DNA of 64,000 nucleotides from Juglans regia (taxonomy: Eukaryota; Streptophyta; Magnoliopsida; Fagales; Juglandaceae): positions 6,477,053 through 6,541,052 of the forward strand of contig NC_049905.1 of the NCBI RefSeq assembly GCF_001411555.2. The letters run 5' to 3'. Under the pieces are notes generated by a model. It was given only the letters and a program-made list of their open reading frames with translations. It did not search any database and was not told where the DNA came from. Below, in pieces: positions 1-13,593 of the stretch. A program made the position numbers and the translations under genes. Numbering within the stretch: the stretch's first letter is position 1; each line of letters opens with the position of its first letter.

Positions 1-2651
1 ATTTGTAATGAAAATAGACACATTTTAGTTAGAAATAACTGGTTATAAATAAGCAGTTTTCTTGTAGGTGCGCATGCTCTCATTAGTCACTACCCACTTC
101 TATACCCCACACATATAACTTTTTCATAGGGTGTGAATATATTTTTTATAAAATTTAAAGTGATGAATAATAACTGATGAGAATAATTTTTCTTAGATAA
201 AGATAAAGTGTTGTAAAACTAAAGGGAAATGGTAAGAATTTAAAACTAGGCTGCAGGGTCTAATTTCTTCGTGGGCCTAATAAATGTAAAGATTTTGGCA
301 ATGAATTACGTACCTCTCTTAGGCCCATTCTAATCGAATCTAACATATTTAACCAAAAGCCCATACAAATTATGATGACATCGATGCATGCATGGTACCA
401 GAATGCAAGCTTACCATGCATGCATGCATGCTATGGTCTCGATCGACCCATCCATGACATGCATGCATGAAGTTTGATATATGTAGCATGTTGAGCACAG
501 AGACAGAGGAGGTGGTGGGGAAGATGATGTTGGGTCGGGAAAGAAGACAAACATACTCATTCTGAAATGATGGGTTCGATCCGCATTAATAGGGATAGTA
601 TTCTATCTGCACTTAATGCAAAATAAAATATTTCGTGTAATTGTGGGGACTGCACTGAATAAACAAATGGTAGGGATTTTGAGGAGTTGACCCTAATTCA
701 GTACGTACTGTCAAATAGGCAATGGTTTTTTGAGCTTTTCGAGTATCAATGAGCATATGAAAACAAACAAGTTTCTAAGTTTAAATATTGGTCACATGCT
801 GCACTGTGCAACAGCTTTCGATAGCTACGGAATGCCTAATTAATTCCCTCAATTCCTTGTGATCAAGATTAATAATATCTACTTATAATTTTTATGAAGT
901 TGGAGTTATTTATTGTCATTGTTGTAGCTACTATATATATACACACTAGTACTGTATAAATTGCTTTGTAATGAGGTTGATGGTGTGATGAGTTCCCAGT
1001 ATACTTAAAACAAATACTATTATTAATTAATTAATAAATAACTCACGCATCGGCTGATGCGACATATATTAAGTGATTTGTAGGTCAACTTAGGGGTGTA
1101 TAGGAACCGTCAGAACCAGTCGTGAACTGATCAGACCGGTCATCGGAGCACGGAAGAATCACTTCGAATGTGTCAAAAGATTTAATGTGACTAGACATGA
1201 TAAAATTGGAGATTGATAAAAGAAAATCTTCTCTTTGTAAATATGTACTAATATATAGTAACCACTAATTATAACAACTCATGATTGGCTGAAGGTCGAT
1301 GAACCATTTACAAAGGCATCTTTTGGTAATTAAGGAGGCCGGCTGTTTTCCCTGCTATTTTAGTTCTTTTCATGCTCATTATTAATTATATAGCTAGGCA
1401 GCTTAATTCATGTCTTGCATTGTTGAAAACATCAGAATAGATCTGGAATATATGTGTTTTTCTAAGTAGTACTGCTCAAAGCTTAATCCTACAACACTAC
1501 TCTGCATATATTAATTTGACCATGTATTTAGTTTAATTTCATCTAGTCATGAGTAGTTCTTATCAATAACTATTATATAAACTATATATATATATATATA
1601 TATATATTTCTTTTCTCTAATCTCTGCAGCTTGCTTGACTCATGTTTTTCAATGCCCTCTCTATAAGTCAAAATAATTAATTCGTTAAAAAAGGAAGGAA
1701 CATACACTACTTTGAATGCTCTTCTATCCGATCGATTAATTATATGCAGAATAATAGCTTGCTCAAGTATCTTGAAGATTTTCATGATCACGAAGCATGA
1801 GTCAGGTTAATTTGCAGGCAAACTCAAAATTAAAACACCTATGCAGGCTAATTAACTTCGGTGCAACAGATCAGATCAATCATGCATGATCATCCTCAAG
1901 TATGATAAATGGTAGCTAGCTAGCTAGCTAGCGAAGAAGGCCATTAGGTTAGGAAAGAGCACTGAATTCAAAAATAAATGTCAGAATTACTATATATATA
2001 TATATATATAAAACCTGGCAAAGGATAAGGGAATCTTCGAGAAGTGTAAATACAAGTTTTGTTGTTATTAGGTGTGGTCATCCATGGTGATCGATGACTA
2101 AAAGAATCAGCCCCCCTCCGCGGGGCGGCGATCACCGACAATGGGAATAATCTCATCACGGTTCTCTCAAAACGTTTGTAGCTGGTTCGTGTCTGGAATT
2201 AATTATTGATGTTTTCATACACTGTCCAGCTTTATAATGCGTGGCGTGTATAGGTACGTACATAAAATCCTTCTAACATGAATAATTTTTTTTATCAGTC
2301 ATTATTATTATCTTATATTTTATATAAAAAAATAAAAATAAAAATATAAAATAATCAAATATAAAATGCAACTGATGTATAGTAAAATTTTTTCCAAATA
2401 CAATGAAAGTAATTCTCTTTCTGATCATCGTGTACGTAGATGACTAAATTATTACAGTGAAAGCATGTACAGCATAATTAGTAATTAACCAAAAAAAAAA
2501 GAATTGAAGAAAAGGGAATGTGATACCTACGCGCCACGTTGGAGTTTGGGTCTAATTCAAGGTTCCATGCATGTTAATTTCCAGTTCTCGAGCTTGTTTC
2601 TAATCTTTCACCTTACCCCAGATAACAACTGGTCGAGGTTCTTACATGGGT
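1..2651. other. AT-rich spacer, no gene recognised
   Basis: No convincing coding exon on either strand. It holds palindromic CATGCATG clusters around 380-470, a TA microsatellite at about 1584-1607, a TAGC tetranucleotide run near 1913-1932 and another TA run near 1990-2009. The short open frames here read through these simple repeats and have no recognisable protein features. Confidence 0.6.
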
Positions 2652-2898
2652 AGTGATAGACTTACTATCCTATTACTACCCATCTACTACCAAAAGGTAT
2701 TTTAAGTTTTTTTATTTTTTTATCATTTTCTTTTAAATATTTTTTTAACATCCTTAATCATTAAGAAAAAATTAAAAATATATATATATTTATTAATATA
2801 CACTTCCTTAATCATTAAGTAAAATTAAAAAATTAAAAAAAAATCAAATATAAAAAGAGTAGTAAATGGGTAGTAGTAGGGTAGTAACCCTATCATTA
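2652..2898. mobile_element. MITE with about 45-bp imperfect terminal inverted repeats
   Basis: The left end (GTGATAGACTTACTATCC) and the reverse complement of the right end (ATGATAGGGTTACTACCC) match imperfectly for about 45 bases, continuing into CTACTACCCATyTACTAC on both arms. The interior is AT-rich and resembles the interior of the element at 56992-57198. No coding capacity. Family not assigned. Confidence 0.6.
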
Positions 2899-2992
2899 TT
2901 CTTCTTACATTGCATGAGTACTATTCCCATCTGATCATTCGTGTACATGATATGACGTTTATCCTACGTGCATACATAGAAAATTTAAGGTT

Positions 2993-3160
2993 TCGTTTAG
3001 AAAGTAAATTTATTTTAATTTATAATTATAATTTTTTTAAATTTTAATATAAAATATAATAAATAATTTATTTTTTTAAAATTTTTAAATAATAATAATA
3101 AATAATATTTTTTTTATCTTAACTCAATTCAACTCAATTCAATTCAACATTCAAACGCAC
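2993..3160. mobile_element. Degraded MITE relic
   Basis: An AT-rich block bounded by TTTCGTTTAGAAAGT on the left and ACATTCAAACGCACTT on the right, roughly inverted copies. The ends recall the CGTTTG ends of the GAGATGAG-rich MITE family at 24366, 24715 and 53823, but are much more decayed. It lies just upstream of the GARP gene and could form part of its promoter region. Confidence 0.35.
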
Positions 3161-3478
3161 TTCTGTGTAAAAAACTCTCTACGCTAAGACCAAGATCATC
3201 CATTAGGGTTTTTTTATTTGTCCAAATCCTTGAGGATAGAACCAGCTGCCAGCTCGGGAAGATTTGCTCACCAAATGGAAATTATGTAACCCTTTTTGCT
3301 ATCTCTGGACAAAGGAAGAAATCAGACCAGTGGAGGAAATTAGTGATCCTAGCCACGAAAAAACTGGCCCTCATGCTTAAATTTTCAGCTTTGTCAGAGG
3401 CGATCAGTACGAATTGATCAGAGACACACTTTCCAATTTAAAGATTTTCCATAGCTGGGAAAGAAAGAATTAATCAAG

Positions 3479-5121
3479 ATGGAAAGTGGGTCATGTATCG
3501 GTGGTTTGAAGGTGAAATCTTCTTCAGACAGGAGTGATCAGGAGGAGGCCGGATCAGCAGGAGATGATGAAAGTAAGACCAAAAACAGTGCAAGCTCGAG
3601 CAACAGCATAGTTGAGGAGACTGAGAAGAGCGGTAGCTGTATTGAGGTGCGGCCATATGTTCGATCCAAGGTGCCTAGGCTAAGATGGACTCCTGATCTT
3701 CATCGTTGTTTTGTCCAGGCCGTTGAGAGACTTGGGGGTCAAGAGAGTAAGATCAATCAATCACCAAATTTTCTCATGAATTAATTAATTACATCTACTG
3801 CCTTTTTTTCTTCCTTCTCAAGATTGAATTTTCCCCCTTCTGATATATATTATATATATATATATATGTATGTATATATAGGAGCAACTCCGAAACTGGT
3901 TTTGCAAGTAATGAACATCAAGGGACTAAGCATCGCTCATGTCAAGAGTCATTTACAGGTAAAACAGGAGTCAATTAGCTGTGTATGACTCGTATACTTC
4001 TGCAAAGAAATCAATTGTATATATATGCAGTGTGTGAGATTCGCTTCATTGATTGTAAATTTCATTTTTTTTTTTTCCCGTTTGGTCATGTTTTGGAGCA
4101 GATGCATCGGAGCAAGAAGGTTGATGATCAGGGTCAAGGTATGTACATCAATTAATTATATTTATTGATCTAGACTGTAGAAATTAGGGTTTATTTGATA
4201 ACTCATGCTTCTAATATATGAAATTCGAACGTTTTATGTTAATGAATTTGTAGTTATAATCAGTAGAGGACATCTTACGAGAAGCGCAGATCACTTTTGG
4301 CAACAGTCCATGCTTCGAAGTATCGACCAAAGGGTTAGCCCCAAATACAGGTAATTTTACTATCCTATGAATCTATGATTATATCTTTAGTACTTTTATA
4401 TATATGACAATTCACGATCTCCCTCTTTTTTATTTTAAATTAATAATCAAGTTTATATTTGTTTAATCTGATTTTCAAAATCTTTGATCTTTCTTCTCCC
4501 TCGAGATATGGTGAGCTTTACTGGACTGGTCAAGGGAGCTGCATATCCAGGTCGCCTTATTTCACCGATGACATGAACTTAACAAGAGGTGTCGGCCTTC
4601 ATGGATCAATAGCTGAAAGGATTTCTGGAGGTGTCGATTTGAACATGATCAGGAATAACAACATTGCCTTCGAGGAAGAAAGTAGTAAGAGACTAGAGGA
4701 GTTCCAAAAAGAATTTCAATGGCTGTTCAATCACACTTCCACCAAAACCCAGAAAAGCTCAACCCCCTGCATAGAGAAAAAACCTAATAATATTAGAGAG
4801 TCAAACCCGCAGTGGATTTCAGCGGAGCGAAAAACGGGGAAAAGAAAAGGTTTCCACGACGACAATCATGATTTGAGTCTGTCACTAGGCATAAGGCGGC
4901 CGTCAAGACAAGCGGAAGCGTCTAAGAGAAGTACATGTTGGGTGGACGAAGAAGTGGATAGCAGTTTATCTCTTTCCTGTTCCTCTTCTTCAAAGAAGAG
5001 AAACTATTCCATAGATCTGAATATGCCATCAAAGCTTATAAGCAGGTTGACAGAAGATTATAATGTTGCGAAAAGTAGTACAGCTACGAAATTGGCGAGT
5101 ACCCTTGATCTGACTCTATGA
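3479..5121 (+). CDS. GARP (MYB-like, G2-like) transcription factor with EAR repressor motifs
   Basis: Five exons with GT-AG introns: 3479-3746, 3882-3958, 4102-4138, 4254-4350 and 4506-5121. They join in frame to 364 residues. Residues about 62-119 form a GARP DNA-binding domain: RLRWTPDLHRCFVQAVERLG, then the TPKLVLQ helix and the VKSHLQMHRSKK signature. This is the subgroup of single-repeat GARP proteins that includes MOF1-like and At2g38300-like proteins. The C-terminal part carries three EAR-like motifs, LSLSLG (about 283), DLNMP (about 330) and a final LDLTL (360-364), so a nuclear TOPLESS-recruiting repressor is a reasonable inference. The N-terminus is Ser/Glu-rich. The start is the first ATG in the open frame and gives a complete domain. 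The exon 2 acceptor follows a TA-rich tract. All splice phases agree and no break is seen. Confidence 0.92.
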
Positions 5122-5338
5122 ATCAGAGAATTCTAGTGAGATCCTGTTGGTACTTGTACAAGAGGAGCATACTAAGATTGTTGCTATCATCGAAATTTGA
5201 GTCATGGTGAATGCTTCTAATCTTGCATCTTATCCATTTCATTTTCAAATGCAGTTTGTGAGTTGTCAATTTCAGCTCATCTTTCAGTTCTTTCAATAAT
5301 GTTTCATCAGAAATGCCTTATGATCATGAATTTACACC

Positions 5339-5364
5339 CTCTCTCTCTCTCTCTCTCTCTCTCT
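5339..5364. repeat. (CT)n microsatellite
   Basis: Thirteen uninterrupted CT units downstream of the GARP gene stop codon. Confidence 0.95.
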
Positions 5365-5521
5365 GATTTTTCGATCTCTCAAACGTGTGATATTTAATGC
5401 AGCTGACTTGGGAATTTTCTTTGATCACCCCCAAATTTCTTGATCAGGACTAGATCGAACCAAAACCCTTCATGCTTTTAAGCCGTCCTTCAAAAATAGA
5501 CAGCTAATTCAAAGATCATAG

Positions 5522-5523
<2 letters not shown>

Positions 5524-5566
<43 letters not shown>
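5524..5566. repeat. (TA)n microsatellite
   Basis: About 21 uninterrupted TA units. Confidence 0.95.
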
Positions 5567-5567
<1 letters not shown>

Positions 5568-6712
5568 ATAGATCTCAAGAACGAAGATAACCTTTTGAGT
5601 GTTTTTTTTTTTTTTTTTCACTTTTTTTTGTTTAGTTGGGAAGGTGATTTCAGGCGAATTAAGTCCCTTTTCCAGCCTCAATGTCGATCATGTCTTGTAT
5701 GCACAGGGGTATATATAATGCTCGTGGCTTTGATCGATCCATGTATAGTTTTTAGTTTTAATATATTTTGATCATTTGTCCAAAAAAGAAAAAAGTTCTT
5801 TGACCCCGACTCATTTATTAAGCTCATCATCTCATGCACGCTTTTATTCCTTGGTCAGATAATCCCTTTCTTGCAAAGTATTACTCGTACGTCTTCCACA
5901 AAGAGAGGCCTACAACTATCTAAGTAAACTTCAAGATACATCTAAACCTATGTTGTAAAAGATCATAAGTTATGGTTAAAATTAGAGTCTATTAGAATCA
6001 TAAAAACTTCTCAGTTCTCCCTTTCCCATGCAAGTAATATTAATATAATGTGTGAATATTAATTAATTAATTCCCATACATATTCATACCATCTTCTCAT
6101 ACTAAATTCGATCGGAGTGGTACAATTCATTAATTTTCTAAATTATCAACATACACTCCCGTCTGACCATTCTGATATAGGTGGCATGACTCATATCCAA
6201 CCCACACTTCTAATAATATTGAAGATTAACCGATCTAATACTACTTTCTTCATAAAATTTTAAGAAAAACTCAACCCATGATATGGGTATATATTTCAAA
6301 AATAGTAGAGTCAAGATTAATTACAATTGGAGATACCAAAAGCAATCATTATAAATCGGAAGACTTCTCATTTTCAAGTAATGAATTAGTAACCCAATCA
6401 TGACCATGCACCTTAATTCTCATACTGCAACTACAAACTGGCCGTGTCAACACTATTTCTAGTCTGCAAGTTGCAAGTTCTAACTATTGTCTTGAGAACG
6501 GGACAATCTACCAAAGCTTGTCCAAAATCACATAACAATACATTATATAGACGGCGGGACCCATTCTCTGCCAAAGCTAATTAGAAGTCGTTTTTTTTTT
6601 TTTTTGGTTCTTCACAACATTAGCCTCATCCACCACCCTCAATCCGTGCCTCCTACCGCCATGCAAACCCACACTTTCATTGTCTTCAACGTCCTTCAAT
6701 CTACCAAACATA

Positions 6713-6744
<32 letters not shown>

Positions 6745-8990
6745 ACTTTATGTATGTATATAGAAATTAATTAATGAATGAATGTCAAATTATATACCAA
6801 GAGCCATGAGTACATACCCATCGAGACGGTCTTAGATTTGTCGTCTCTCGGTGCGCTCAGGACATTATAATGACTAACGCGCTGGGCGTGAGAGAGAAAC
6901 TTCCAAACCTAAAGTCCAATGTCGCATCTCTGACTTTAAGATAGATTCAACTCGTGTGCGCGAACGTTAGCTTTTGGTTTGCTAAGGTACTATAGTACTG
7001 TGCAATCTGTATATCAATATAAAAATTCTATCCCCATTGGGCATTAACTAGACTTGATGACACTACAATAGTTATGTTCTTTTCCCACTACTAGTTTTGC
7101 GACAGCCTCAAAATGGTAGTAAAAACTGAAAATTTAGTGCCGATATGAGGCAATTGTCGTAAGTTTCTTTGCAGCCAGATAAAAACCGATGTAAAAAGTG
7201 ATTTCTTGTCCATTTACACTTTGCCGCAAAAATATAACGGCGAATGCGATATATTTATCTTTTTGTGGTGATTAAAAATTGTTGTAACAAATCGGTTATA
7301 AATACAGTCTCTAAAACCCAGACTTTTCCTCTCTCTTCTCTTTCTTATTTTTCTCTCCATGTCACCTCAAACTTCCTTTTTGGGCAAAACCCACAAGTTG
7401 CTTAATTGAGAAAAAAGAACAACTACGGATGACAATTATAGTTGTCAAAAACCTTGTACTTGAGCAGCAACCACTGATCAGTATTCGATTGTGCAGATTA
7501 CTCATGGGTTGGGGCTGCAATTTTCCGGTCAAAGAATATTATCGGGGGATTTTATCCCTAGTTTTCACCGCTCAGTCCTCGCCATCCCTTGACTAAGCAA
7601 TCATTATCACTAGTTGTCGTTACCTTTGATGTATGCACGATGGGGAGTAATTGGAAGCTAGGGAAAGGTAAATCTCTCTCTCAATTTTCGATGCCCCCTA
7701 TTTTGCTATATCTCTCTATTCCTCTCAATTTATTTGATTTCCAGAATGAGGGGATAAGACCATCATGGTAGATTTATATCACAGAAAAATCGCTAGTGGC
7801 ATTTTATATCTGGAGAAAACTCTACAACCCGTTCGGTTGGGATACAATGTAAAGAAGTAGTAAAGGAACTCTTCAGGAGTGAGGCTAGGTTTTAAATGCT
7901 TGATTCCTTTCAACACTTAACACAAAAATCAAATAACAAAATATTCTACAAGAATAGTCTACTAAGTTTCTGACGCCAAACATAATTTAGATTAATTCTG
8001 ACGATTAGTTTCAACAGATGATTAACACAGAGAAAACTCTTAAAATTATTGATTAATTGTAAAATTTGAAATTATTTTATGAAACCCACAAGCCAAACTT
8101 AAATAACTGCAAAATTCAAAATTATGATGATTTTTCCAAAAATGAAAAAAAAAATCTAAATTATTGTATGAGAAATAAATACATAAATAAACAAGAATCC
8201 TACAAAAAATTTGGCTAATATCAAAATCGGAATCACTTCCAAAACTTGAAACTAAATATTTACTAATAAGGAAAAAATGAGCATAAATATATGATTTGAG
8301 GTAAAATAACTAATATTGCCCTTAATCCAAGAAAGATATTAAGTTTTTTATTCCATATTTGTATAGATTCATCTTCTTAAGGTAGTACTTCAATGCAATC
8401 AATGTAGAATCTAGATACCCCATATCAATTTTGGTTTGCATCGGTTTCCCACTCCCCCAATATTCACATGTTGCTTTCCTCGTGAAAAAGCCGATTCTCC
8501 TCTTTCCCTTCATCATCATGTTGGATGCATAACATGTTCACTTCTAGATCATTTTAATATTCTGCAAGTTGCATTAAGTAAAAGGAAAATATTTTATAAT
8601 AGATTCTTCTATGTTGACTAAGATGAAAAGACTCGTGTTTGTTTGAGTTTTGCTCACTTTGTTGATAGTCATGCTAATTTGGGTCTCAGTAGGTAGGAAC
8701 CTCTTAGAAACTTTCTCTGGCTCTTAATTTAGTATGAATCCCATTTTTGACATTGCCATTTAAACTAATTCTTAAGAATTTCTATTAATGATTTAGGCTT
8801 TCTATTTTATGACTTCTTGAAGCATGCCAGAAATCTAATTTTCCTGTCTGCCTTTATCGTTGGTTTGGACCACTGACTATTTGAACTATTTAATGGAAAC
8901 TTTCTACCACCTTCTACAAATATGATTTTAGGAGTTGGATATGTGAAATCAATTGTATGTTGGTATCTCGTTTGAAACTGTTCTTTTGTA

Positions 8991-9255
8991 GAGCCTTTTT
9001 AAAGTAAATCAATTTATTGAGGTATGCCTTGTGATTGTTGTTAAAGATCATGAGAGTGGGAACATTAGGTGCACACCAATATATTCCAGAACAGTTTCAT
9101 TGTATGCTAAGCAAGATGTGCTGCAATTTTCTGTACCTGAAGGTCTCATTGGGGTCGGCACAACAATGGAATGAGCATTAACACATGTTGATAGGTTGAT
9201 GGGTCAAGTTCTTGGTGAAGTTGGATCACTCACAAAATTTTTTGTTCAGCTTGAG
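8991..9255 (+). pseudogene. Captured exon fragment of eIF2 subunit gamma
   Basis: Read in frame from 9001, this encodes KVNQFIEV, then VVKDHESGNIRCTPIYSR, LQFSVPEGLIGVGTTM and RLMGQVLGEVGSL, ending VFVELE-like FFVQLE. This is the domain II/III region of the translation initiation factor eIF2 gamma GTPase, where plant proteins read KVNQ-IEVRPGIV-KDE-GNIKCTPIYSR. A TGA stop interrupts it after GTTME. A TGTAG acceptor just before 8991 and a GTAAG donor at 9256 suggest copying from genomic DNA with introns, not from mRNA. It sits inside the CACTA element and so is a transduplicated host gene fragment. It cannot make a working initiation factor. Gene identity is confident; the exact edges are approximate. 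Confidence 0.82.
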
Positions 9256-10537
9256 GTAAGAAGATAGTTTGACAGCTTCTTTTGATGGTCTCTTGACCTT
9301 AGTACCTGTATCAATGTGCAAATGTCATTTTTTTTCCTTACTTTGAATTTATTAAGCAAGTGATACGCAACTTTCCCAATTCATCTCATACTTTCCTTGC
9401 TACTGTCGAATAGATTTGGTCAAACTTTGAACAGGCAAGATACAAAATATTAGTGGTAATGAACACAAGTGTGTCAGGGGGAAATCCATTGATGTGCATC
9501 TATCATATTTATTACCACATTTGAATGAGTTTCTTCAGGGCTCAAGATTCTTTCCTAGATTTTAAGTGATGATACTCTAATAGTAATTCTTATGGCATTC
9601 CTTCAGTTTAAGTAAAACCTAGATGTTGTTGGATTGTTTTGTTGCTCCATATGTTGTCGGCTCTAAAAGGTTGTACACTGGCATTTGTGACAAAATCATG
9701 TATGATACAATGACGATGCATGTCAATCACAGTGTTATCCTTTAGCTGGTTCAATTAACATGTCTTATTTAGTTTTACCATCACATGACATCACTTGAAG
9801 CTTCAAAATACTCTCACTTGAACCCCAATGGTCACTGAGTATAAATTAATTTATTAAAATATATTTATCTTCAAATCTGACCTCATATAATGTACTCAAA
9901 TGGGTCATTTTTTACACTCTAGCGAATTTCTACTTTTTTTTTTTTTTACATATATTACAATATTTGTGCATTGATAACCTGTAATTGGCACCTAGACGTT
10001 GGAACTAAAAAATATGTACAGTTCCCATATTTTAAATGGTATTGAAATTTTCTATGATTCTATAGAAATTTTTTTCAATCACCCTGAAGAAGTTAAAATC
10101 TAGCAATTCCTGGTTACATATGGAGATTCGCATAAGGCACACTCATGTTTTTTTCTGTTTTTTTTTTTTAACTATGCAACTAACACTATTAAGTTCATTG
10201 TTTTTTATTGATCAACTACATCTTATAATGCTTGAGTTTTTCCTTATATCTTCATATTTTGGTGATTTTTTACTTTCACTTTTTGAATGAGTTTGGAAGT
10301 CTTTTGGAAGATAAGATTTTATGTTTCACCTATTTAGTTGAATGATCAGGATATATATATTATTAATATTTTGATATCTATCATTTTCATGATATAACTA
10401 CTACTAATTTTTACTTAAAACTAGTTATAATTTTAGTTAAAATATTTGTAAGTACATTAGTAAAGGGTTTTGGACTTTGGTTCTTATTCTCAAGTTTATT
10501 GTTGATTTAATGGGATAGGAAGATGGACATATCCTAG

Positions 10538-12863
10538 ATGCACATCACTAATAGGTTTAGACCCAATGAATATGATGAAAGGATGATGGCATTGATGGCT
10601 ATGGCAGTGGACAATGCACATGGAAGTAATACGATAAGGTGTCCATGTTGTCAATGCCATAATAGGTACTTCCAACTAATAGCGACTATGGAGGATCATT
10701 TATTCATAGTTAGGATTGATCCTCATTATACAGAGTGGATTTTTCATGGGGAGAAAAAATAATTTAATACTAATACTGAAGAAGATAGTAACACTGTCAA
10801 TGACTTTGGAGAATATATTGACGACATAGATGATATGTTAAATGACCTTCACGCTAGAGCATTTATGGATAATTCTGCAACAGATCATGGAAGTACTCAA
10901 GGTCCAATGTTCGAAACTGGTGAATCTTCAACATTGCAACAATTGTTGGATGATGCATCACGTCCCTTATATCCATATTGTCCAAACTTTTTCATATTGT
11001 CATTTATTGTGAAGTTACTTCATATTAAGACCATTGGTGGTTGGAGCATCAAATCTTTTGATATGGTTATAAATCTATTGAAAGTTGCATTCTCTAATAC
11101 TCTATTGCTCGGCTCGTATAGTGATGCACATCGTTTGGAGCGTGGGTTTGATTTCAATTATGTGAAGATAAATGCATGCCCAAATGATTATATTCTTTTT
11201 TTTTTTTTTTATCTCAACACAAGGAGAGACAAGAATGCCCTGTTTGCGAGGCATTAAGAAGGATGCTAATCATGGACAAAGATTCATGTGTACCTTAAAG
11301 TCTTGTGCTATTTTCCTTTGAAGCCAAGGCTCCAAATATTGTTTATATCAAATAAGACATCTAATACAATGAAATGGCATCATGATCAACGTGTCAATGA
11401 TCCAACTTGTTTGAGGCATCGTGTAGATTCTTATGTATGGAGGGATTTTGATGTCAAGCACACTTGGTTTGCTAATGACCCTCACAATGTCAGACTCGGG
11501 CTAGCAAGTGATGGTTTCAACCCGTTTAACAATATTGCAAAATCCTAAAACATATGACTAGTGATACTTGTGCCACATAACTTACCTTCATGCAGTTGTG
11601 CATGAAAGATACATACTTCATGTTGTCCTTGTTAATTCCTGGCCCTATAGCACCCATAAATGATATCGATGTGTATTTGCCTCCCTTAATTGATGAACTA
11701 AAAGATTTGTGGGAAACAAGTTTGGATACATTTGATGCATCTAGTTCATGTGTCTTTCAATTACATGTAACATTGTTGTGGACTATTAATAACTTCCTTG
11801 CATATGCCAATCTTTCTGATTGAAGCACTAGGGAAAATTGGCTTGTCTTACGTGTAATTTCACACGGAGTCAATGTGGTTGCAATATGGGTGAAAACATT
11901 GTTATATGAGTTATCGGCGTTAGTTGGCCTCGGAACATCCATGGAGAAGGAAAAAAGAGTTTGTTCAATGGTCTCGAAGATTATCATAGTACACCAATAG
12001 AATTGTCAGGAGATTCTATTCTTGAACAATTAGGGAATGTCAAAGATGCTCAATTCGGAAAAGTGCATAGATGCAGAGTTGAATTGGACCAAAACAAGTA
12101 TATTCTTCCAATTACCCTACTGGTCAGACATAAGATTGATACATAATCTGGACGTAATGCACATTGAAAAGAATATTTGTGACAATATTTTGAAAATCCT
12201 GATGAATATTGATGGCAAAACTAAAGCCACTGTCAATGCTCGTAGGGATTTGGCCAACCTTGGGATAATGAAAGAATTACATCTACAACATGATAGTAAC
12301 CATTGGTCAATAAAACTTGGATGTTACATGATAAATTCGACGAAGAGGCAGAGTTTTTGTGAGTGGTTATCACAGGTTAAGCTCTTGATAGCTGTGCATC
12401 AAATATTTCCCAACGTGTTAACATTAGTCAAGAAAAAATGTCAAGAATGAAAAGTCGTGATTGTCATGTTTTCATGTAGCGGTTGCTCCCTGTTGTAATT
12501 GAAGTGTACTTACGGCTCAATATATGCCTTGCGCCGACTAAGCTGAGTACATTTTTTAAAAAGTTATGTGCCAGAACATTGACTCTAGATGTGTTGCATC
12601 GACTGCAATCTAATATTCCCATCATCCTATGTAAGTTTGAGATGATATTCCCTCTCACCTTCTTTGATGTAATGGAGCACCTTGCTATTCATTACCTCAT
12701 GAGGCATTGCTTGCAGGACATGTACAATACAGGTGCATGTATCCTTTTGAGAGATATCTGGGTAGGTTCAAGCGTTATGTTTGAAACAAAGCTCACCCTG
12801 AGGGTTCAACTGCCAAAGCATATGTTCATGTTGAGTGTTTCACGTTTTACTCAATGTACGTAA
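10538..12863 (+). pseudogene. Degraded CACTA transposase (TNP2 type)
   Basis: Recognisable parts lie in order on the + strand in shifting frames. At 10538-10762 is a transposase-associated domain with IRCPCCQCHNR and a final YTEWIFHGE. At about 11360-11548 is a Transposase_21 (TNP2) piece with MKWHHDQR, SWADFD-like VWRDFDVKH and VRLGLASDGFNPF. At about 12037-12300 is LDVMHIEKNICDNILKIL followed by KATVNARRDL. At about 12483-12720 is a DUF4218-like piece with LPIILCKFE-like IPIILCKFEMIFP and FFDVMEHLAIHYL. Frames change repeatedly and stops occur, so this is a long-dead copy. In the family these parts make one protein that binds the element's ends and catalyses cut-and-paste transposition. Confidence 0.85.
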
Positions 12864-13593
12864 ATAATGTTGAGACCAAACATGGTCCACAAGAATGAAA
12901 CACTGACCTAAGTCAAGATCAAAGGGTAAAGGGCTTATCTTTTTCTCATAAAACATTCGTCTATTGGATTTGCCAACATCTCATATGTTAGAGCCCAACC
13001 TTTTAGTAAACGCTCTATGGTATGTTTTTAATAATTGTGCAGAGACTGATCCTTACTTAGAGTAAGTTTATCAATTTCCTATTGTTTTAAATTCCTAAAT
13101 GCATACACTTGGACATGTTCAAGTTAATAATCACATTGTTTTATCATGTAGAGAGCATTACAACAAGATGATAGAACATGGCCCAAGCTTCTAGAAAAAA
13201 TTCATTAGCAGCCAATGATTTCAACATGTAAAAAAAATTTTCAACCAGTAGACCATGCGACACATGAGTAATTCCAGGAACCTCATTCTTAGGAAAAGAT
13301 TACTTTCAGCAAAATACCGTTGTAGATAAAACTATTTTTTCGACCAAAACATAAGGATTTACTAGTGGCATTTTCAACCGTATGGAAAACTATTTTGGAC
13401 GAACTCAATTGTCAGAAAAACTTTATTAATTGTGGCCAATAGATGAATGGTGGAAAAAAGTGGTGATTCGGACAATAATTAAAGGGTGAGCCAGTGATAA
13501 TTAGAAATGACCACAAATAACCTATTGCGACTGTTTTATAAACCATTTTTTGCCAAAACAGATGCAAAAAAACCCACATTTGTTGTAGTGTGA

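Larger units (their letters stand above)
5122..7060. other. Downstream spacer with microsatellites
   Basis: The first few hundred bases are probably the 3' UTR and terminator region of the GARP gene. The rest has no recognisable exon. It contains a CT repeat (5339-5364), a long TA repeat (5524-5566) and poly-T/poly-A runs. A GC-richer stretch near 6820-6960 has no match I can name. Confidence 0.5.
7061..13590 (+). mobile_element. CACTA (CMC/EnSpm) DNA transposon with degraded transposase and captured gene piece
   Basis: The left end is CACTACAATAGTTATG and the right end, read inward, is CACTACAACAAATGTGGG. The 3-bp flanks are TGA on both sides (7058-7060 and 13591-13593), the expected CACTA target-site duplication. 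Short related motifs recur near both ends, such as runs about not-quite-matching GACCACAAA and GCCGCAAAA, as in CACTA subterminal regions. The 6.5-kb body holds TNP2-type transposase relics on the + strand (10538-12863) and a fragment of the eIF2-gamma gene (8991-9255). The region between about 7300 and 8990 shows no other recognisable protein piece. Orientation follows the transposase. The transposase is broken in many places, so the element cannot move by itself. Confidence 0.9.

Noticed and set aside
380..470. CATGCATG cluster as a seed-type RY regulatory element
   Set aside because: Palindromic simple repeat with no gene nearby in the right position; no evidence of function.
6820..6960. 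GC-richer block considered as a 5S rRNA or tRNA relic
   Set aside because: No 5S internal control boxes and no cloverleaf could be drawn.
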